Assembly (NCBI GenBank): GCA_036562635.1
Contig: DATCJU010000094.1
Span: 22,183-86,182 of the forward strand
Source: DATCJU01 sp036562635
Lineage (GTDB): Bacteria > Actinomycetota > Actinomycetes > Mycobacteriales > Pseudonocardiaceae
Length of the DNA: 64,000 nucleotides
Direction: 5' to 3'
A model generated the notes under the pieces. That model did not search any database. It was not told where the DNA came from and saw only the letters and a list, made by a program, of their open reading frames with translations. The translations under genes and the position numbers were made by a program. The stretch's first letter is position 1, and the number at the start of each line of letters is the position of its first letter. This document shows positions 42,518 to 51,022 of the stretch, piece by piece.

Positions 42518-42649
42518 GTCCAGGAACCGGTCAAGACGGTAGTTGATCTCGGGGCGGAGTGGGAGGCGAACCCGGACGGCGACCGGGGATCGGCCACCCG
42601 GCACGACCATGGTTCATACGAACGGACTACAGATCCGGATCCCGCGGGA

Positions 42650-42678
42650 CCGTGCTCCCCCCCGGGTCCGGAGCACGG
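42650..42678 (-). terminator. Hairpin terminator of the DUF952 gene
   Basis: CCGTGCTCC (42650-42658) pairs perfectly with GGAGCACGG (42670-42678), with an 11-base loop, 30 bases past the DUF952 stop. Confidence 0.7.
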
Positions 42679-42707
42679 GCGGCGGAGCCGTGTCGGGGTG
42701 CGGCCGT

Positions 42708-43085
42708 TCAGCGAGCCGGCTCGGCGGCGGCCCCACCGCGGGCCAGGGCGGCGGGCAGCCGGAACGTGCCGTCCGGCTCCGGCGGGAAGTCGTACACCGC
42801 CGCCACCGCCGACACCGGGATCGGGCCGTAGACGTGGGGGAACCACACCCCGCTCGGGTGCTCCGGCACCCCGGGCTCCCACCGCACCGGCACGTCCAGA
42901 CGCGCCGGATCGATCACCAGCAGCACCAGGTCGGTACGTCCACGGAACAGGGCGTTCGCCGGCAGGTGCACCGTCCCGGGGTCGGAGCAGTGCACGAAAC
43001 CCACGGTGTCCAGGCTGGCCGCACGCAGCTCGCCCGCCCGGCGGGCGGCCGCCCACGACTCCGTGTCGACGATGTGCAGGATCAC
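42708..43085 (-). CDS. DUF952 protein
   Basis: 125 residues. It starts MILHIVDTESWAAARRAGELRAASL, continues VGFVHCSDPGTVHLPANAL, then LLVIDPARLDVPVRWEPG and FPHVYGPIPVSAV. This is the complete DUF952 pattern, with the conserved His and Tyr-Gly-Pro. DUF952 proteins are widespread and their activity is not established. GTG start at 43085, where the family alignment begins. It has its own hairpin terminator and lies downstream of the DUF5926 gene's terminator. Confidence 0.9.
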   Translation of the reverse strand: MILHIVDTESWAAARRAGELRAASLDTVGFVHCSDPGTVHLPANALFRGRTDLVLLVIDPARLDVPVRWEPGVPEHPSGVWFPHVYGPIPVSAVAAVYDFPPEPDGTFRLPAALARGGAAAEPAR

Positions 43086-43108
43086 GACGCCTCTCCCGTC
43101 CGGAACCG

Positions 43109-43155
43109 GCCGGATGGGTGCGGTCTCGGGCCACGCCGGACCGCACCCATCCGGC
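43109..43155 (-). terminator. Hairpin terminator of the GDPD-DUF5926 operon
   Basis: GCCGGATGGGTGCGGTC (43109-43125) and GACCGCACCCATCCGGC (43139-43155), 17 perfect pairs with a 13-base loop, 10 bases past the DUF5926 stop. Confidence 0.85.
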
Positions 43156-43164
43156 GAACCGTGG

Positions 43165-44127
43165 TCAGCGCAGGGTGATCTGCCGGCCACGCAGGCCGTC
43201 GCGGGCCCGGCGCTCCGCCTCGGTCAGCGGCTCGGACTCCACCGAGGCCAGCGCCTCGTCCAGCCGCTTGGCCAGCGCGGCCACCGGCTCGGCCCACTCC
43301 CGCACGTGCCGTTCCCGGTCCAGGTCCCACACCGGCACCAGCAGGCCGTGCGCCCGGAACGCGCCGGCGTAGCGGGTGTCCTCGCCGAGGTTCAGCTCAC
43401 CGCGCGCGGCCAACCGGGCCAGCGCGGCCATCAGCTGCTCCTCCGGCTCCGGCCGCACCCAGCGCAGGAACGCCTTGTCACCCACGTCGGTCCAGTAGGC
43501 GGTGTGCACGCCCTCGGCCTCGACCCGCTCGGTGGGCATGATCGCCGCGTTGGCCCGCTCCAGGGAGAGCGCCACCTCACCGGTGGCCTCGACCCCCTCG
43601 GGCATCCACCAGGAGAAGTCCGAGTGCAGGGTCACGTCCAGCTGTGCGTCCGCCGGCACCAGGTCCTGCAGCCGCACCTGCTCGTCGGCCCCGGTGCCCG
43701 GGCCGACCGCCGGCAGCACCTCGCCCGGCTCGGCCTGCTGGGCCCAACGGACCGCGCGGGCCAGGTCCCAGCTGATGTCGCCGGACCGGGTCTGCACCTG
43801 CATCCCCACCAGTGCGGTGCCGTCGGCCCGCACCAGCGCGGCCGCCGCCATCGGCAGCACAGTGGCCAGGACGATCTTCCGTTCCCCCGCCTCGGTCAGC
43901 GGCAGGGGTGTCGTCGCCGACGGGACGAACTCGCGCAGCGCGACCAGCTCGCACTCCGCGGCCAGTCCCGCGAATGGCCGGATGACCATCACGTCGGCCG
44001 CACCGCCTGCCGCGCCATGGCAGGCCTTGTACCGCTTACCGGAGCCACAGGGGCAGGGCTGGCGCGGTTTGATCCCACCAGCCTCTCCCGTGCTGGCGCC
44101 CCGCTTCGTCGCAGTGCGCTTGGCCAC
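43165..44127 (-). CDS. DUF5926 protein with SEC-C motif
   Basis: 320 residues. A short basic N-terminus precedes a SEC-C zinc motif, QPCPCGSGKRYKACHG (about residues 22-37, C-x-C-x8-C-H), and a long mixed domain typical of actinobacterial DUF5926 (VREFVPSATTPLPL-like LREFVPSATTPLPL, RSGDISWDLARAVRWA). SEC-C motifs bind zinc and mediate contacts with ribosomes, SecB or the translocon in other proteins. Exact role unknown. GTG start with GAGGAGGA upstream. 23 bases after the GDPD stop, so one operon, ended by a strong hairpin. Confidence 0.88.
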   Translation of the reverse strand: MAKRTATKRGASTGEAGGIKPRQPCPCGSGKRYKACHGAAGGAADVMVIRPFAGLAAECELVALREFVPSATTPLPLTEAGERKIVLATVLPMAAAALVRADGTALVGMQVQTRSGDISWDLARAVRWAQQAEPGEVLPAVGPGTGADEQVRLQDLVPADAQLDVTLHSDFSWWMPEGVEATGEVALSLERANAAIMPTERVEAEGVHTAYWTDVGDKAFLRWVRPEPEEQLMAALARLAARGELNLGEDTRYAGAFRAHGLLVPVWDLDRERHVREWAEPVAALAKRLDEALASVESEPLTEAERRARDGLRGRQITLR

Positions 44128-44150
44128 CGCGGTCCTCCTCGTGCATTCGC

Positions 44151-45125
44151 TCACAGCAGGCTTGGCGTGACGGTAGTCCACCCGGCGGTGCGCAGCCGGA
44201 GCCGGGTGGCCGCCGGGGTGTTGGTGGCCAGGTAGCGCACCCCCAGTCGACGGCACAACGCCACGTCCTCGGACTCGTCCACCGTCCAACAGTAGGTGGG
44301 ATGACCGTGCGCGGCCGCCCGCTGCACGTAACCGGGGTCCTGGCGCAGCAGGTGCACCCCGGGTCCGGCGATGTCGGCCCACGGTGGCAGTGAGCCGTCC
44401 CGGCGGGCCCGGGACAGCCGGTGCAGCAGCAACACGGTGGGCAGCCGCGGCGCGTACCGGCGGACGCGACGCACCGCGCGGGAGGAGAACGACATGACCA
44501 CGACCCGCGAGGACTCCCGGTCCTCGGGTTCGGTCAGGCCGTACCGGGCCAGCAGTTCGACCAGCCTGGCCTCCACCAGTCCGGCGTACCGGGTGGGGTG
44601 TTTGGTCTCCACGAACAACCGCACCGGCCAGCCGACGTCCGTGATCATCCCCAGCAGCTCGTCCAGGGTCAGCAGGCCCCGGGAGGAGCGGGGTGCCGAG
44701 GGGACCGCCTCCGGCTGCAGCACCAGCTCGTCCGCCGAGTCCGGCAGCGGGTCGTGCCAGCGCCCGTAGTCCAGCTCGGCCAGGCGGTCCAGGGACAGCG
44801 CGCTGACCACCCCGCGGCCGCTGGAGGTGCGGTCCACACGACGGTCGTGCAGGCACACCAGGTGACCGTCCCGGGACAGCCGGACGTCGCACTCCAGGGC
44901 GTCGGCGCCCTGCTCGATGGCCAGGGTGTAGGCGGCACGGGTGTGCTCGGCCCGGTCCGCCGACGCCCCACGGTGCGCGACCACCTCGGGCAGGCGAGGA
45001 GGTTCCCCGGACAGGCCGGACACCGGGGGCGGGGACGACAGCGGTGAGGGGGGCGACCAGGGTTCCAGGAGCCCCGGGGACAGCGTCGGGAGCGGTGCGG
45101 GCTCGGGTGGAGCGGCGGGTTGCAC
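44151..45125 (-). CDS. Glycerophosphodiester phosphodiesterase
   Basis: 324 residues. It hydrolyses glycerophosphodiesters to glycerol 3-phosphate and an alcohol. The catalytic pattern is complete: VVAHRGASADRAEHTRAAY (His-Arg-Gly), GADALECDVRLSRDGHLVCLHD (metal ligands Glu and Asp, general acid His), VETKHPTRYAG and the terminal CWTVDESED. The first 40 residues are Pro/Ser-rich without a clear signal peptide, so it is probably cytoplasmic. Start GTG 45125 is tentative; other upstream starts give only low-complexity sequence. Divergent from the P450 gene. Confidence 0.9.
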   Translation of the reverse strand: MQPAAPPEPAPLPTLSPGLLEPWSPPSPLSSPPPVSGLSGEPPRLPEVVAHRGASADRAEHTRAAYTLAIEQGADALECDVRLSRDGHLVCLHDRRVDRTSSGRGVVSALSLDRLAELDYGRWHDPLPDSADELVLQPEAVPSAPRSSRGLLTLDELLGMITDVGWPVRLFVETKHPTRYAGLVEARLVELLARYGLTEPEDRESSRVVVMSFSSRAVRRVRRYAPRLPTVLLLHRLSRARRDGSLPPWADIAGPGVHLLRQDPGYVQRAAAHGHPTYCWTVDESEDVALCRRLGVRYLATNTPAATRLRLRTAGWTTVTPSLL

Positions 45126-45209
45126 AGCGGGGCATCGTTCCTGACCGCTCCGAGCGGCCGGTGACCGGGGTCTGAACTCTCCTCGGCCCCCGGGTGACGA
45201 CCCGAAGAC

Positions 45210-45271
45210 CACCCGAACGGAGTAAGAAGCGAAACCTGGTCACATTCCTTCGCGAAATTCACCCGAACGGA
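45210..45271. promoter_or_regulatory. Paired direct repeat in the GDPD/P450 divergent promoter
   Basis: CACCCGAACGGA occurs at 45210-45221 and again at 45260-45271, exactly 50 bases apart (about five helical turns). The second copy ends 37 bases before the P450 GTG. It looks like a regulator-binding pair; the regulator is unknown. Confidence 0.45.
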
Positions 45272-45308
45272 CTTACGTTGAGGACAGTCCTCGGCTCCGG
45301 GAGGCTTC

Positions 45309-46505
45309 GTGTCGACTGTTCCGTTCGATCCCAAAGACGAGACGTTCGTCGCCAACCCCTACCCCGTGTTCGCCGAACTGCGTGCACGCGGGGAAGTGCA
45401 CTGGCATCCCACCCTCGGCATGGCGATCGCCGTCTCGCACGGCGCCTGCTCCGCCGTGCTGCGCAACCGCCGACTCGGCCGGATCTGGACCGACGCCCGG
45501 CCGCTGGAGCGGTTCACCCACTTCAACCTGCTGCACCGCAACTCCCTGCTGGAGAACGAGCCGCCCACCCACACCCGGTTGCGTCGGCTGGTCTCCTCCG
45601 CGTTCGGCCGCGGCCACGTCGAACGGATGCGCCCCTGGGTGGAGCAGCTGGCACACAAGCTGGTCACCGACCTGGTCGAACGCATCGACGCCGAGGGACG
45701 GGCGGACCTGCTCGAACACGTGGCCGGACCGCTGCCGGTGCAGGTCATCGCGGAGCTGCTCGGGGTGCCGGAGAGCGACCGCGGCCTGCTCCAGCCCTGG
45801 TCGAACGCCATCGTGAAGATGTACGAGTACGGCCTGGACGAGGCACGGCAGGACGCGGCCGAACGAGCCTCCGCGGAGTTCGTCGCCTACATGCGCGAGC
45901 TGGTCGAGCAGCGTCGCCGCACCCCGGGGGACGACCTGATCAGCGACCTGGTCGCGGTCACGGACACCGACGGGGCCAGGCTTACCGAGGACGAGCTGGT
46001 GGCCACCGGGGTGCTGTTGCTGATGGCCGGGCACGAGGCCACGGTGAACCTGGTCGGCAACGGTGTGTTGGCCCTGCTGCGCAACCCCGACCAGTGGCGG
46101 CGGCTGCTCGACGACCGTTCCCTGCTGGACACGGCCGTGGAGGAACTCATCCGCTACGACTCGCCGCTCCAGCTGTTCGAGCGCACCGCCACCGCGGACG
46201 TGGAGATCGCCGGGTACCGGATCCGGGAGGGCGAGAAGATCGCCGCCCTGCTCGGCGCCGCGGCACACGACCCCGCGGTCTTCGCCGAGCCGGAGCGCCT
46301 GGACGTCGGCCGCTTCCCGAACCCGCACCTGGGTTTCGGGGCGGGCATCCACTACTGCCTGGGTGCTCCGCTGGCCCGGATCGAGGCGCAGGCCGCGCTG
46401 GGGGCGCTCGTGGAGCGGCTGCCCGGGCTGAAACTGGCGGACGAGCCGGTGCGCCGGCCCGAGTTCGTCATCCGCGGTCTGCGTACCCTGCCCGTCACCG
46501 CCTGA
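45309..46505 (+). CDS. Cytochrome P450 monooxygenase
   Basis: 398 residues, a class I soluble bacterial P450. The I-helix is LLLMAGHEATVNLVGN (Ala-Gly-x-Glu-Ala/Thr, with the oxygen-activating region), the ExxR motif is EELIR, and the haem ligand loop is LGFGAGIHYCLGAPLAR with the cysteine. It would need ferredoxin and a reductase from elsewhere; neither is adjacent. The CYP family and substrate cannot be named by eye. The GTG start has GGGAGG upstream. It converges with a DUF4328 gene, 6 bases between stop codons. Confidence 0.95.
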   Translation: MSTVPFDPKDETFVANPYPVFAELRARGEVHWHPTLGMAIAVSHGACSAVLRNRRLGRIWTDARPLERFTHFNLLHRNSLLENEPPTHTRLRRLVSSAFGRGHVERMRPWVEQLAHKLVTDLVERIDAEGRADLLEHVAGPLPVQVIAELLGVPESDRGLLQPWSNAIVKMYEYGLDEARQDAAERASAEFVAYMRELVEQRRRTPGDDLISDLVAVTDTDGARLTEDELVATGVLLLMAGHEATVNLVGNGVLALLRNPDQWRRLLDDRSLLDTAVEELIRYDSPLQLFERTATADVEIAGYRIREGEKIAALLGAAAHDPAVFAEPERLDVGRFPNPHLGFGAGIHYCLGAPLARIEAQAALGALVERLPGLKLADEPVRRPEFVIRGLRTLPVTA

Positions 46506-46511
46506 GGGCGG

Positions 46512-47426
46512 TCACCGGGCCGAGTGGGGGTGGGGCGGCCGCAGCACCGGCGGCTCGGCGTCCCGCACCTCCACCACGCGTTCCCGGCGCAGGGCCCTCC
46601 TGCGCTCCGGGACCAGCAGCTCGGTGATCCGGTCGACGGTCCGCGCGGTGGCCAGGGCCACCGCCACCGCCGACGCGTCGGTGAGGGCGTGCAGCACCAC
46701 ACCGTCCGCCTCCGCCTGCACGCCCTCACGGAACGACCACAGGAAGGTGACCAGTGCCACCACACCGTTGACCGCCCACAGCGCCCACCACCACAGCAAC
46801 GGCCGGGACGGGCTGGGGCGACGGTCCGGCGGCAGCCGCAGCGCGGTGTGCTCCAGCTCGGCCACCACCGCGCCGGCCAGCACCAGGTTCACCCCCGGGC
46901 ACAGCACGCCCACCAGTACCTGCCAGTTCGGGCGGGACGGCAGCACCCCGGCCGCGGCGGACGCCTCCTGCCTGGCCCGCAGCAGCCACAGCACGGTGAA
47001 CACCGCGGCCGACACCGAGGTGAGCACGGTGACGGTCGCCCCGGCCACCACCAGGGCGTCGGAGATCCACACCCGGCGGGCCGGCAACGCGCCGTACCGG
47101 CTCTGCAGCAACAGGACGTACCGCCACAGCTCGGCGAGCGTCGCCAGTGCGGCGGCCACCGCGGTCAACCGGAGCAGTGGCACCGCCCGCGCCGCCATGG
47201 ACTGCGCCGTCACCCCGGTCACCGCCGTCCGGCCACGGAACGGGAGGGGGGATCCGGGCAGGGCCACCGAGCGACGCCACGTCACCGGCGGGAAGCCCCA
47301 GCGGGGCACCGCCGGGTAGGACGGGGGTCCGCTGTAGGTCGGGGGCTGCGACGGTCGCTGCGGGCGTGCGGGAACGGGTGGAGTGGCCACCCACTCCACC
47401 GGTGTCATCGGCCCCGGCCGCGCCAT
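46512..47426 (-). CDS. DUF4328 membrane protein
   Basis: 304 residues. A Pro-rich cytoplasmic N-terminus (about 1-75) precedes four to five hydrophobic helices (LLRLTAVAAALATLAEL, WISDALVVAGATVTVLTSV, LVGVLCPGVNLVLAGAVVAEL, LLWWWALWAVNGVVALVTFLW). The order and the short PGVNLVL and WALW motifs fit DUF4328, widespread in Actinobacteria and of unknown function. The charged C-terminus is RRRALRRERVVEVRDAEPP. Start ATG 47426, 13 bases after the rhodanese gene stop; ATG 47408 is an alternative. Confidence 0.82.
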   Translation of the reverse strand: MARPGPMTPVEWVATPPVPARPQRPSQPPTYSGPPSYPAVPRWGFPPVTWRRSVALPGSPLPFRGRTAVTGVTAQSMAARAVPLLRLTAVAAALATLAELWRYVLLLQSRYGALPARRVWISDALVVAGATVTVLTSVSAAVFTVLWLLRARQEASAAAGVLPSRPNWQVLVGVLCPGVNLVLAGAVVAELEHTALRLPPDRRPSPSRPLLWWWALWAVNGVVALVTFLWSFREGVQAEADGVVLHALTDASAVAVALATARTVDRITELLVPERRRALRRERVVEVRDAEPPVLRPPHPHSAR

Positions 47427-47439
47427 GCCGTCCCCCGGA

Positions 47440-47784
47440 TCAGATGATCTGCGGCTCCACACCCGGCTGGTCGGTCACCACCGGACGCCCGGCGGCCGCC
47501 CAGGACAACATGCCCCCGGCCACGTTGATCGCGTCCCAGCCGTTGACGTTGAGGAACGCGGTGACCCGGGCGGAGCGGCCGCCGCTGCGGCACACCACGT
47601 ACACCTCGCCGTCCTCGGGCAGCTCGTCCAGGCGCTCGGCGAGCTCACCCATCGGGATGTGCACCGCACCGGGAGCGTGTCCGGCGTCCCACTCGTCCTG
47701 CTCGCGCACGTCGAGCAGGACCGCGCCGGACGGGAGCTCGGCGGGCAGTTCGGTGACCTCGACCGCGGGAACCTGCTGGGGCAT
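47440..47784 (-). CDS. Single-domain rhodanese-like sulfurtransferase
   Basis: 114 residues, one rhodanese domain. AVLLDVREQDEWDAGHAPGAV (Asp-Val-Arg and Glu-Trp) leads to the active loop VVCRSGGRSARV with the catalytic Cys in C-R-S-G-G-R. Final strands NVAGGMLSWAAAG are typical. It moves sulfane sulfur in the cytoplasm or acts in redox handling. Start ATG 47784 (MPQQVPAVEV). It may share a transcript with the DUF4328 gene 13 bases downstream. Confidence 0.93.
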   Translation of the reverse strand: MPQQVPAVEVTELPAELPSGAVLLDVREQDEWDAGHAPGAVHIPMGELAERLDELPEDGEVYVVCRSGGRSARVTAFLNVNGWDAINVAGGMLSWAAAGRPVVTDQPGVEPQII

Positions 47785-47935
47785 CACAACCACGATGCTG
47801 CCACGCCGGACGTAGCGGTACCGTGAGGAGGCGGTCCCGTCCGAGCCGGCCGCGCGGAGGCGAGTCGTGTACCGCGTGGCACCGTGGTACCCACTGGGGG
47901 CGCTCCCGCTCGCGCGCGTACGCATCAAGCACGGG

Positions 47936-47965
47936 AAAAGTTGCATCTCCAACTGGTCAACTTTT
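47936..47965. promoter_or_regulatory. Inverted repeat upstream of the beta-lactamase-like gene
   Basis: AAAAGTTG (47936-47943) and CAACTTTT (47958-47965) with a 14-base spacer that contains a related CAACTGG. In an AT-richer stretch 28 bases before the GTG start. Could be an operator or a leader hairpin. Confidence 0.45.
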
Positions 47966-47992
47966 CTCCCCGCCCGGCCCCTTCAACAGGGT

Positions 47993-48850
47993 GTGCGGAC
48001 CAGCAGATCACTTCTCCTGGGAATGATGCTCGGGGCCGCCTGCGCGATGTGCCTGGTCCTGGCGTCGGGTGTGCCCCGGCCCCTGGCCACGGCGATGTCC
48101 ACCACGTCGCACACGCTGACGACCACGCAGGCGGGATCCAACGAGCTGGTCACCGAGGCGGGGGCGGCGGCCGAGGGTGCCCTGCTCGGGATCATGGTGT
48201 TCGACCGGCAGACCGACCAGGTCGTCCTGGAACACGACGCGGACCGCCGCTTCACCACGGCCTCCCTGGTCAAGGTGCTCATCGCCCTGGACTGGATGCA
48301 GCAGATCGCCGGGGGCGGAAGGCCGTCCGCCGCCGAGACCAGGCAGATCAAGCAGATGCTCTCGTCCAGCGACGACCCCACGGCCAGCGAGCTGTGGATG
48401 GCCGCCGGCGGTCCCGGCATCGTCACACGGGCGATCAACCGCATGGGCCTGGAGCACACCGAGCCGCCCGCGGAACCGGGCCGCTGGGGAGACACCCTGA
48501 TCAGCGCGGCGGACATGGTGCGGGTCTACCGGTACCTGATGGAGGAGGCCCCGGCCGCGCACCGGGAGATCGTGCTGGACGCCCTGCGGAACATGACCCC
48601 GCGGGGGTCGGACGGGTACGACCAGACCTTCGGCATCCCGGACGCGGCCGGCAACCGACCGTGGGCGGTCAAACAGGGCTGGTCCTGCTGCATCGACTAC
48701 CTGATCAGGCACACCTCGGGCCTGGTGGGTCCGGACGACCGGTACATCGTGGTGGTGCTCACCGCACACAGCCTGTCCACACCCAAGGCGGTGGCGGACG
48801 ACCGGACCACCGCGGTCACCGCCGCGGTGCTGCGGGCCCTGGAGCCCTGA
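47993..48850 (+). CDS. Exported class A beta-lactamase-like serine hydrolase
   Basis: 285 residues. The N-terminal signal or anchor is LLLGMMLGAACAMCLVLASG, with a Cys that could also be a lipobox-like residue. The catalytic Ser and Lys are in RRFTTASLVKVLIAL (S-x-x-K), with QMLSSSDDPTASELWMAAGG (an S-D-D where classical enzymes have SDN) and the C-terminal region AVKQGWSCC in place of a clear KTG. The altered motifs suggest a penicillin-binding or peptidase-like role rather than resistance. Start GTG 47993 puts the signal peptide at the start; an upstream GTG at 47867 would add about 42 residues and swallow the inverted repeat. Divergent from rhodanese. Confidence 0.8.
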   Translation: MRTSRSLLLGMMLGAACAMCLVLASGVPRPLATAMSTTSHTLTTTQAGSNELVTEAGAAAEGALLGIMVFDRQTDQVVLEHDADRRFTTASLVKVLIALDWMQQIAGGGRPSAAETRQIKQMLSSSDDPTASELWMAAGGPGIVTRAINRMGLEHTEPPAEPGRWGDTLISAADMVRVYRYLMEEAPAAHREIVLDALRNMTPRGSDGYDQTFGIPDAAGNRPWAVKQGWSCCIDYLIRHTSGLVGPDDRYIVVVLTAHSLSTPKAVADDRTTAVTAAVLRALEP

Positions 48851-48855
48851 AACGG

Positions 48856-48887
48856 CCGGGCCCGCCGGGAGGTCCCGACGGGCCCGG
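48856..48887. terminator. Hairpin between convergent hydrolase and actP genes
   Basis: CCGGGCCCG (48856-48864) and CGGGCCCGG (48879-48887) pair perfectly, with further inner pairs CGGGA/TCCCG. It can serve both converging transcripts. Confidence 0.75.
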
Positions 48888-48931
48888 TGGGCGAGGGAAT
48901 CGACGGAGCAGGCTGGCTCGGTGCGGCCGGG

Positions 48932-50569
48932 TCAGTGCGACACGGCCTTCTCCGCACCGACACCGGTGAGCGAACGCACCTCCATCTCGGCGTACTTGGC
49001 CTCGTCCGCCCGGTCCCGGGACAGCACGGTGCCCAGGTAGCCGAGCAGGAACGAGAGCGGGATCGACACGATGCCCGGGTTGGACAGCGGGAACAGGTCG
49101 AAGTCCGCGTTGGGGAACATCGACGTGCTCTTGCCGGACACCGCGGGCGAGAACACGATGAGCAGCACCGTGGTCGCCAGGCCGCCGTAGATGCTCCACA
49201 GCGCGCCGATGGTGTTGAACCGCTTCCAGAACAGCGAGTACAGGATGGTCGGCAGGTTGGCCGAGGCGGCCACCGCGAACGCCAACGCGACCAGGAACGC
49301 GATGTTCTGCCCGTTGGCCACGATGCCGCCCAGGATCGACACCAGACCGATCACCACCGCGGTGATCCGGGCGACCCGGACCTCCTGCTGCTTGTCGTCG
49401 GCCGCGCCGCCCTTGATCACGTTGGCGTAGATGTCGTGCGCGAACGACGCCGACGCGGTGATGGTCAGACCGGCGACCACCGCCAGGATGGTGGCGAAGG
49501 CGACCGCGGCGATGAAGCCCAGCAGCAGCGGACCACCCAGCTCCGCCGCGAGCAACGGCGCCGCCGAGTTCTGCCCACCGGGTGCCTCGGAGATCTTCTC
49601 CGAGCCGACCAACGCCGCAGCCCCGTAGCCGAGCACCAGGGTGAACAGGTAGAACATGCCGATCAACCAGATCGCCCACACCACCGAGCGGCGCGCCTCC
49701 TTGGCCGTCGGCACGGTGTAGAAGCGCATCAGGATGTGCGGCAGGCCCGCCGTACCCAGGACCAGTGCCAGGGACAGCGACAGGAAGTCGAGCTTGCTCA
49801 TGTCGCTGATGCCGTACTGTTTGCCCGGGTTGAGCACCGCCTCACCCGCCGGGCTGCGTTCCACGGCGGCACCGAGCAGACCGGACAGGTTCAGCCCGAA
49901 CTTGCCCAGCACCCACAGCGTCATGACCGCCGCGCCGCTGATCAGCAGCACCGCCTTGATGATCTGCACCCAGGTGGTGCCCTTCATGCCACCGACCAGC
50001 ACGTAGAGGATCATCAGCAGACCGACCACGCTGATCACCAGCGCCTGCCCGGTCTTGCTGGTGATGCCCAGCAGCAGGGCGACCAGGCCACCGGCGCCGG
50101 CCATCTGGGCCAGCAGGTAGAAGAACGACACCGCGAGGGTGGAGGTGGCCGCCGCCGTCCGGACCGGTTTCTGGCGCATCCGGAAGCTGAGGACGTCGGC
50201 CATGGTGTACCGGCCGGTGTTGCGCAGCAGCTCGGCGACCAGCAGCAACGCCACCAACCAGGCCACCAGGAAGCCGATGGAGTAGAGGAAACCGTCGTAC
50301 CCGTTGACCGCGATGGCCCCGGCGATGCCGAGGAACGACGCGGCGGACAGGTAGTCCCCGGAGATGGCGATGCCGTTCTGGGGTCCGGTGAAGGCACGGC
50401 CGGCCGCGTAGTAGTCGGTGGCGGTCCGGGTGTTCTTGCTGGCCCGGAACACCACGACCAGGGTGATCAGCACGAAGAGGGCGAAGATGCCGAGGTTGAG
50501 CGCCGGGTTGCCGCCGACGACGTCCCCCTCGGCGAGGACGATCGTGCCGTTGGAGCTCGCCGTGGTCAC
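48932..50569 (-). CDS. actP: Cation:acetate symporter (SSS family, ActP-like)
   Basis: 545 residues with about 13 transmembrane helices. Recognisable stretches are TDYYAAGRAFTGPQNGIAISGDYLSAASFLG (read in two parts), VGGMKGTTWVQIIKAVLL and GTAGLPHILMRFYTVPTAKEAR, characteristic of acetate and short monocarboxylate symporters. It takes up acetate, and perhaps pyruvate, with Na+ or H+. Its start overlaps the stop of the DUF485 gene (ATGA-like), the classical yjcH-actP layout, and the encoded pair probably works together. Convergent with the hydrolase gene. Confidence 0.93.
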   Translation of the reverse strand: MTTASSNGTIVLAEGDVVGGNPALNLGIFALFVLITLVVVFRASKNTRTATDYYAAGRAFTGPQNGIAISGDYLSAASFLGIAGAIAVNGYDGFLYSIGFLVAWLVALLLVAELLRNTGRYTMADVLSFRMRQKPVRTAAATSTLAVSFFYLLAQMAGAGGLVALLLGITSKTGQALVISVVGLLMILYVLVGGMKGTTWVQIIKAVLLISGAAVMTLWVLGKFGLNLSGLLGAAVERSPAGEAVLNPGKQYGISDMSKLDFLSLSLALVLGTAGLPHILMRFYTVPTAKEARRSVVWAIWLIGMFYLFTLVLGYGAAALVGSEKISEAPGGQNSAAPLLAAELGGPLLLGFIAAVAFATILAVVAGLTITASASFAHDIYANVIKGGAADDKQQEVRVARITAVVIGLVSILGGIVANGQNIAFLVALAFAVAASANLPTILYSLFWKRFNTIGALWSIYGGLATTVLLIVFSPAVSGKSTSMFPNADFDLFPLSNPGIVSIPLSFLLGYLGTVLSRDRADEAKYAEMEVRSLTGVGAEKAVSH

Positions 50570-50916
50570 TGGTTGCCTCCCTCGACACGGTGGCGGATCT
50601 CGTCGGCGATGGGGTCCAGGTTCCGGTTGGCGTGCCGCACGTACAGCGTGGTGATGACGAAGGTGGAGACGAACTGCAGCAGGCCGAAGACCAGGCCGAT
50701 GTTGATGTTCCCGACCAGCTTGGTGCTCATGAAACCGGGCGCGTAGTCGGCCAGGAGCACGTACAGCAGGTACCAGGCCAGGAACACCCCGGTCATCGGG
50801 AAGACGAAACGCCGAAGACGACGACGCAGCTCGGCGAACTCAGGACTGGCCTGGATCTCCTGCCAGGCCGCCGCCTCGGGTGGGCCTTCCTCGGTGGGGC
50901 GCTCGGTGGTGCTCAC
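50566..50916 (-). CDS. DUF485 membrane protein (YjcH-like)
   Basis: 116 residues. The N-terminus is hydrophilic, then ASPEFAELRRRLRRFVFPMTG leads into two transmembrane helices (FLAWYLLYVLLADYAPGF and IGLVFGLLQFVSTFVITTLYV), and the tail is charged. This is the DUF485 pattern. It is cotranslated with actP through a 4-base overlap and is thought to be an accessory subunit of the symporter. AGGGAGG precedes the ATG. Tandem repeats at 50978-51004 lie in its promoter region. Confidence 0.92.
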   Translation of the reverse strand: MSTTERPTEEGPPEAAAWQEIQASPEFAELRRRLRRFVFPMTGVFLAWYLLYVLLADYAPGFMSTKLVGNINIGLVFGLLQFVSTFVITTLYVRHANRNLDPIADEIRHRVEGGNQ

Positions 50917-50977
50917 GGGACCCTCCCTTCAGCACAGATGCTTGCGGCGGACGTTAAAGAGATCTGCGTCACGCTGG

Positions 50978-51022
50978 TAAGTCACCAAAAGGAGTAAGTC
51001 ACCACCCTTTTGGGTGAAACAG
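50978..51022. promoter_or_regulatory. Tandem repeats in the DUF485-actP promoter
   Basis: TAAGTCACCA at 50978-50987 and again at 50995-51004 (17-base period), followed by CACCC-TTTT-GGGTG (51002-51015, partly overlapping). They lie 62 to 100 bases upstream of the DUF485 start. Candidate binding region for an activator or repressor of acetate uptake. Confidence 0.4.

Noticed and set aside
47993..48850. Calling the hydrolase a beta-lactamase resistance gene.
   Set aside because: The S-x-x-K motif is present, but SDN is SDD and a KTG triad is not clear, so a resistance role is unsupported.
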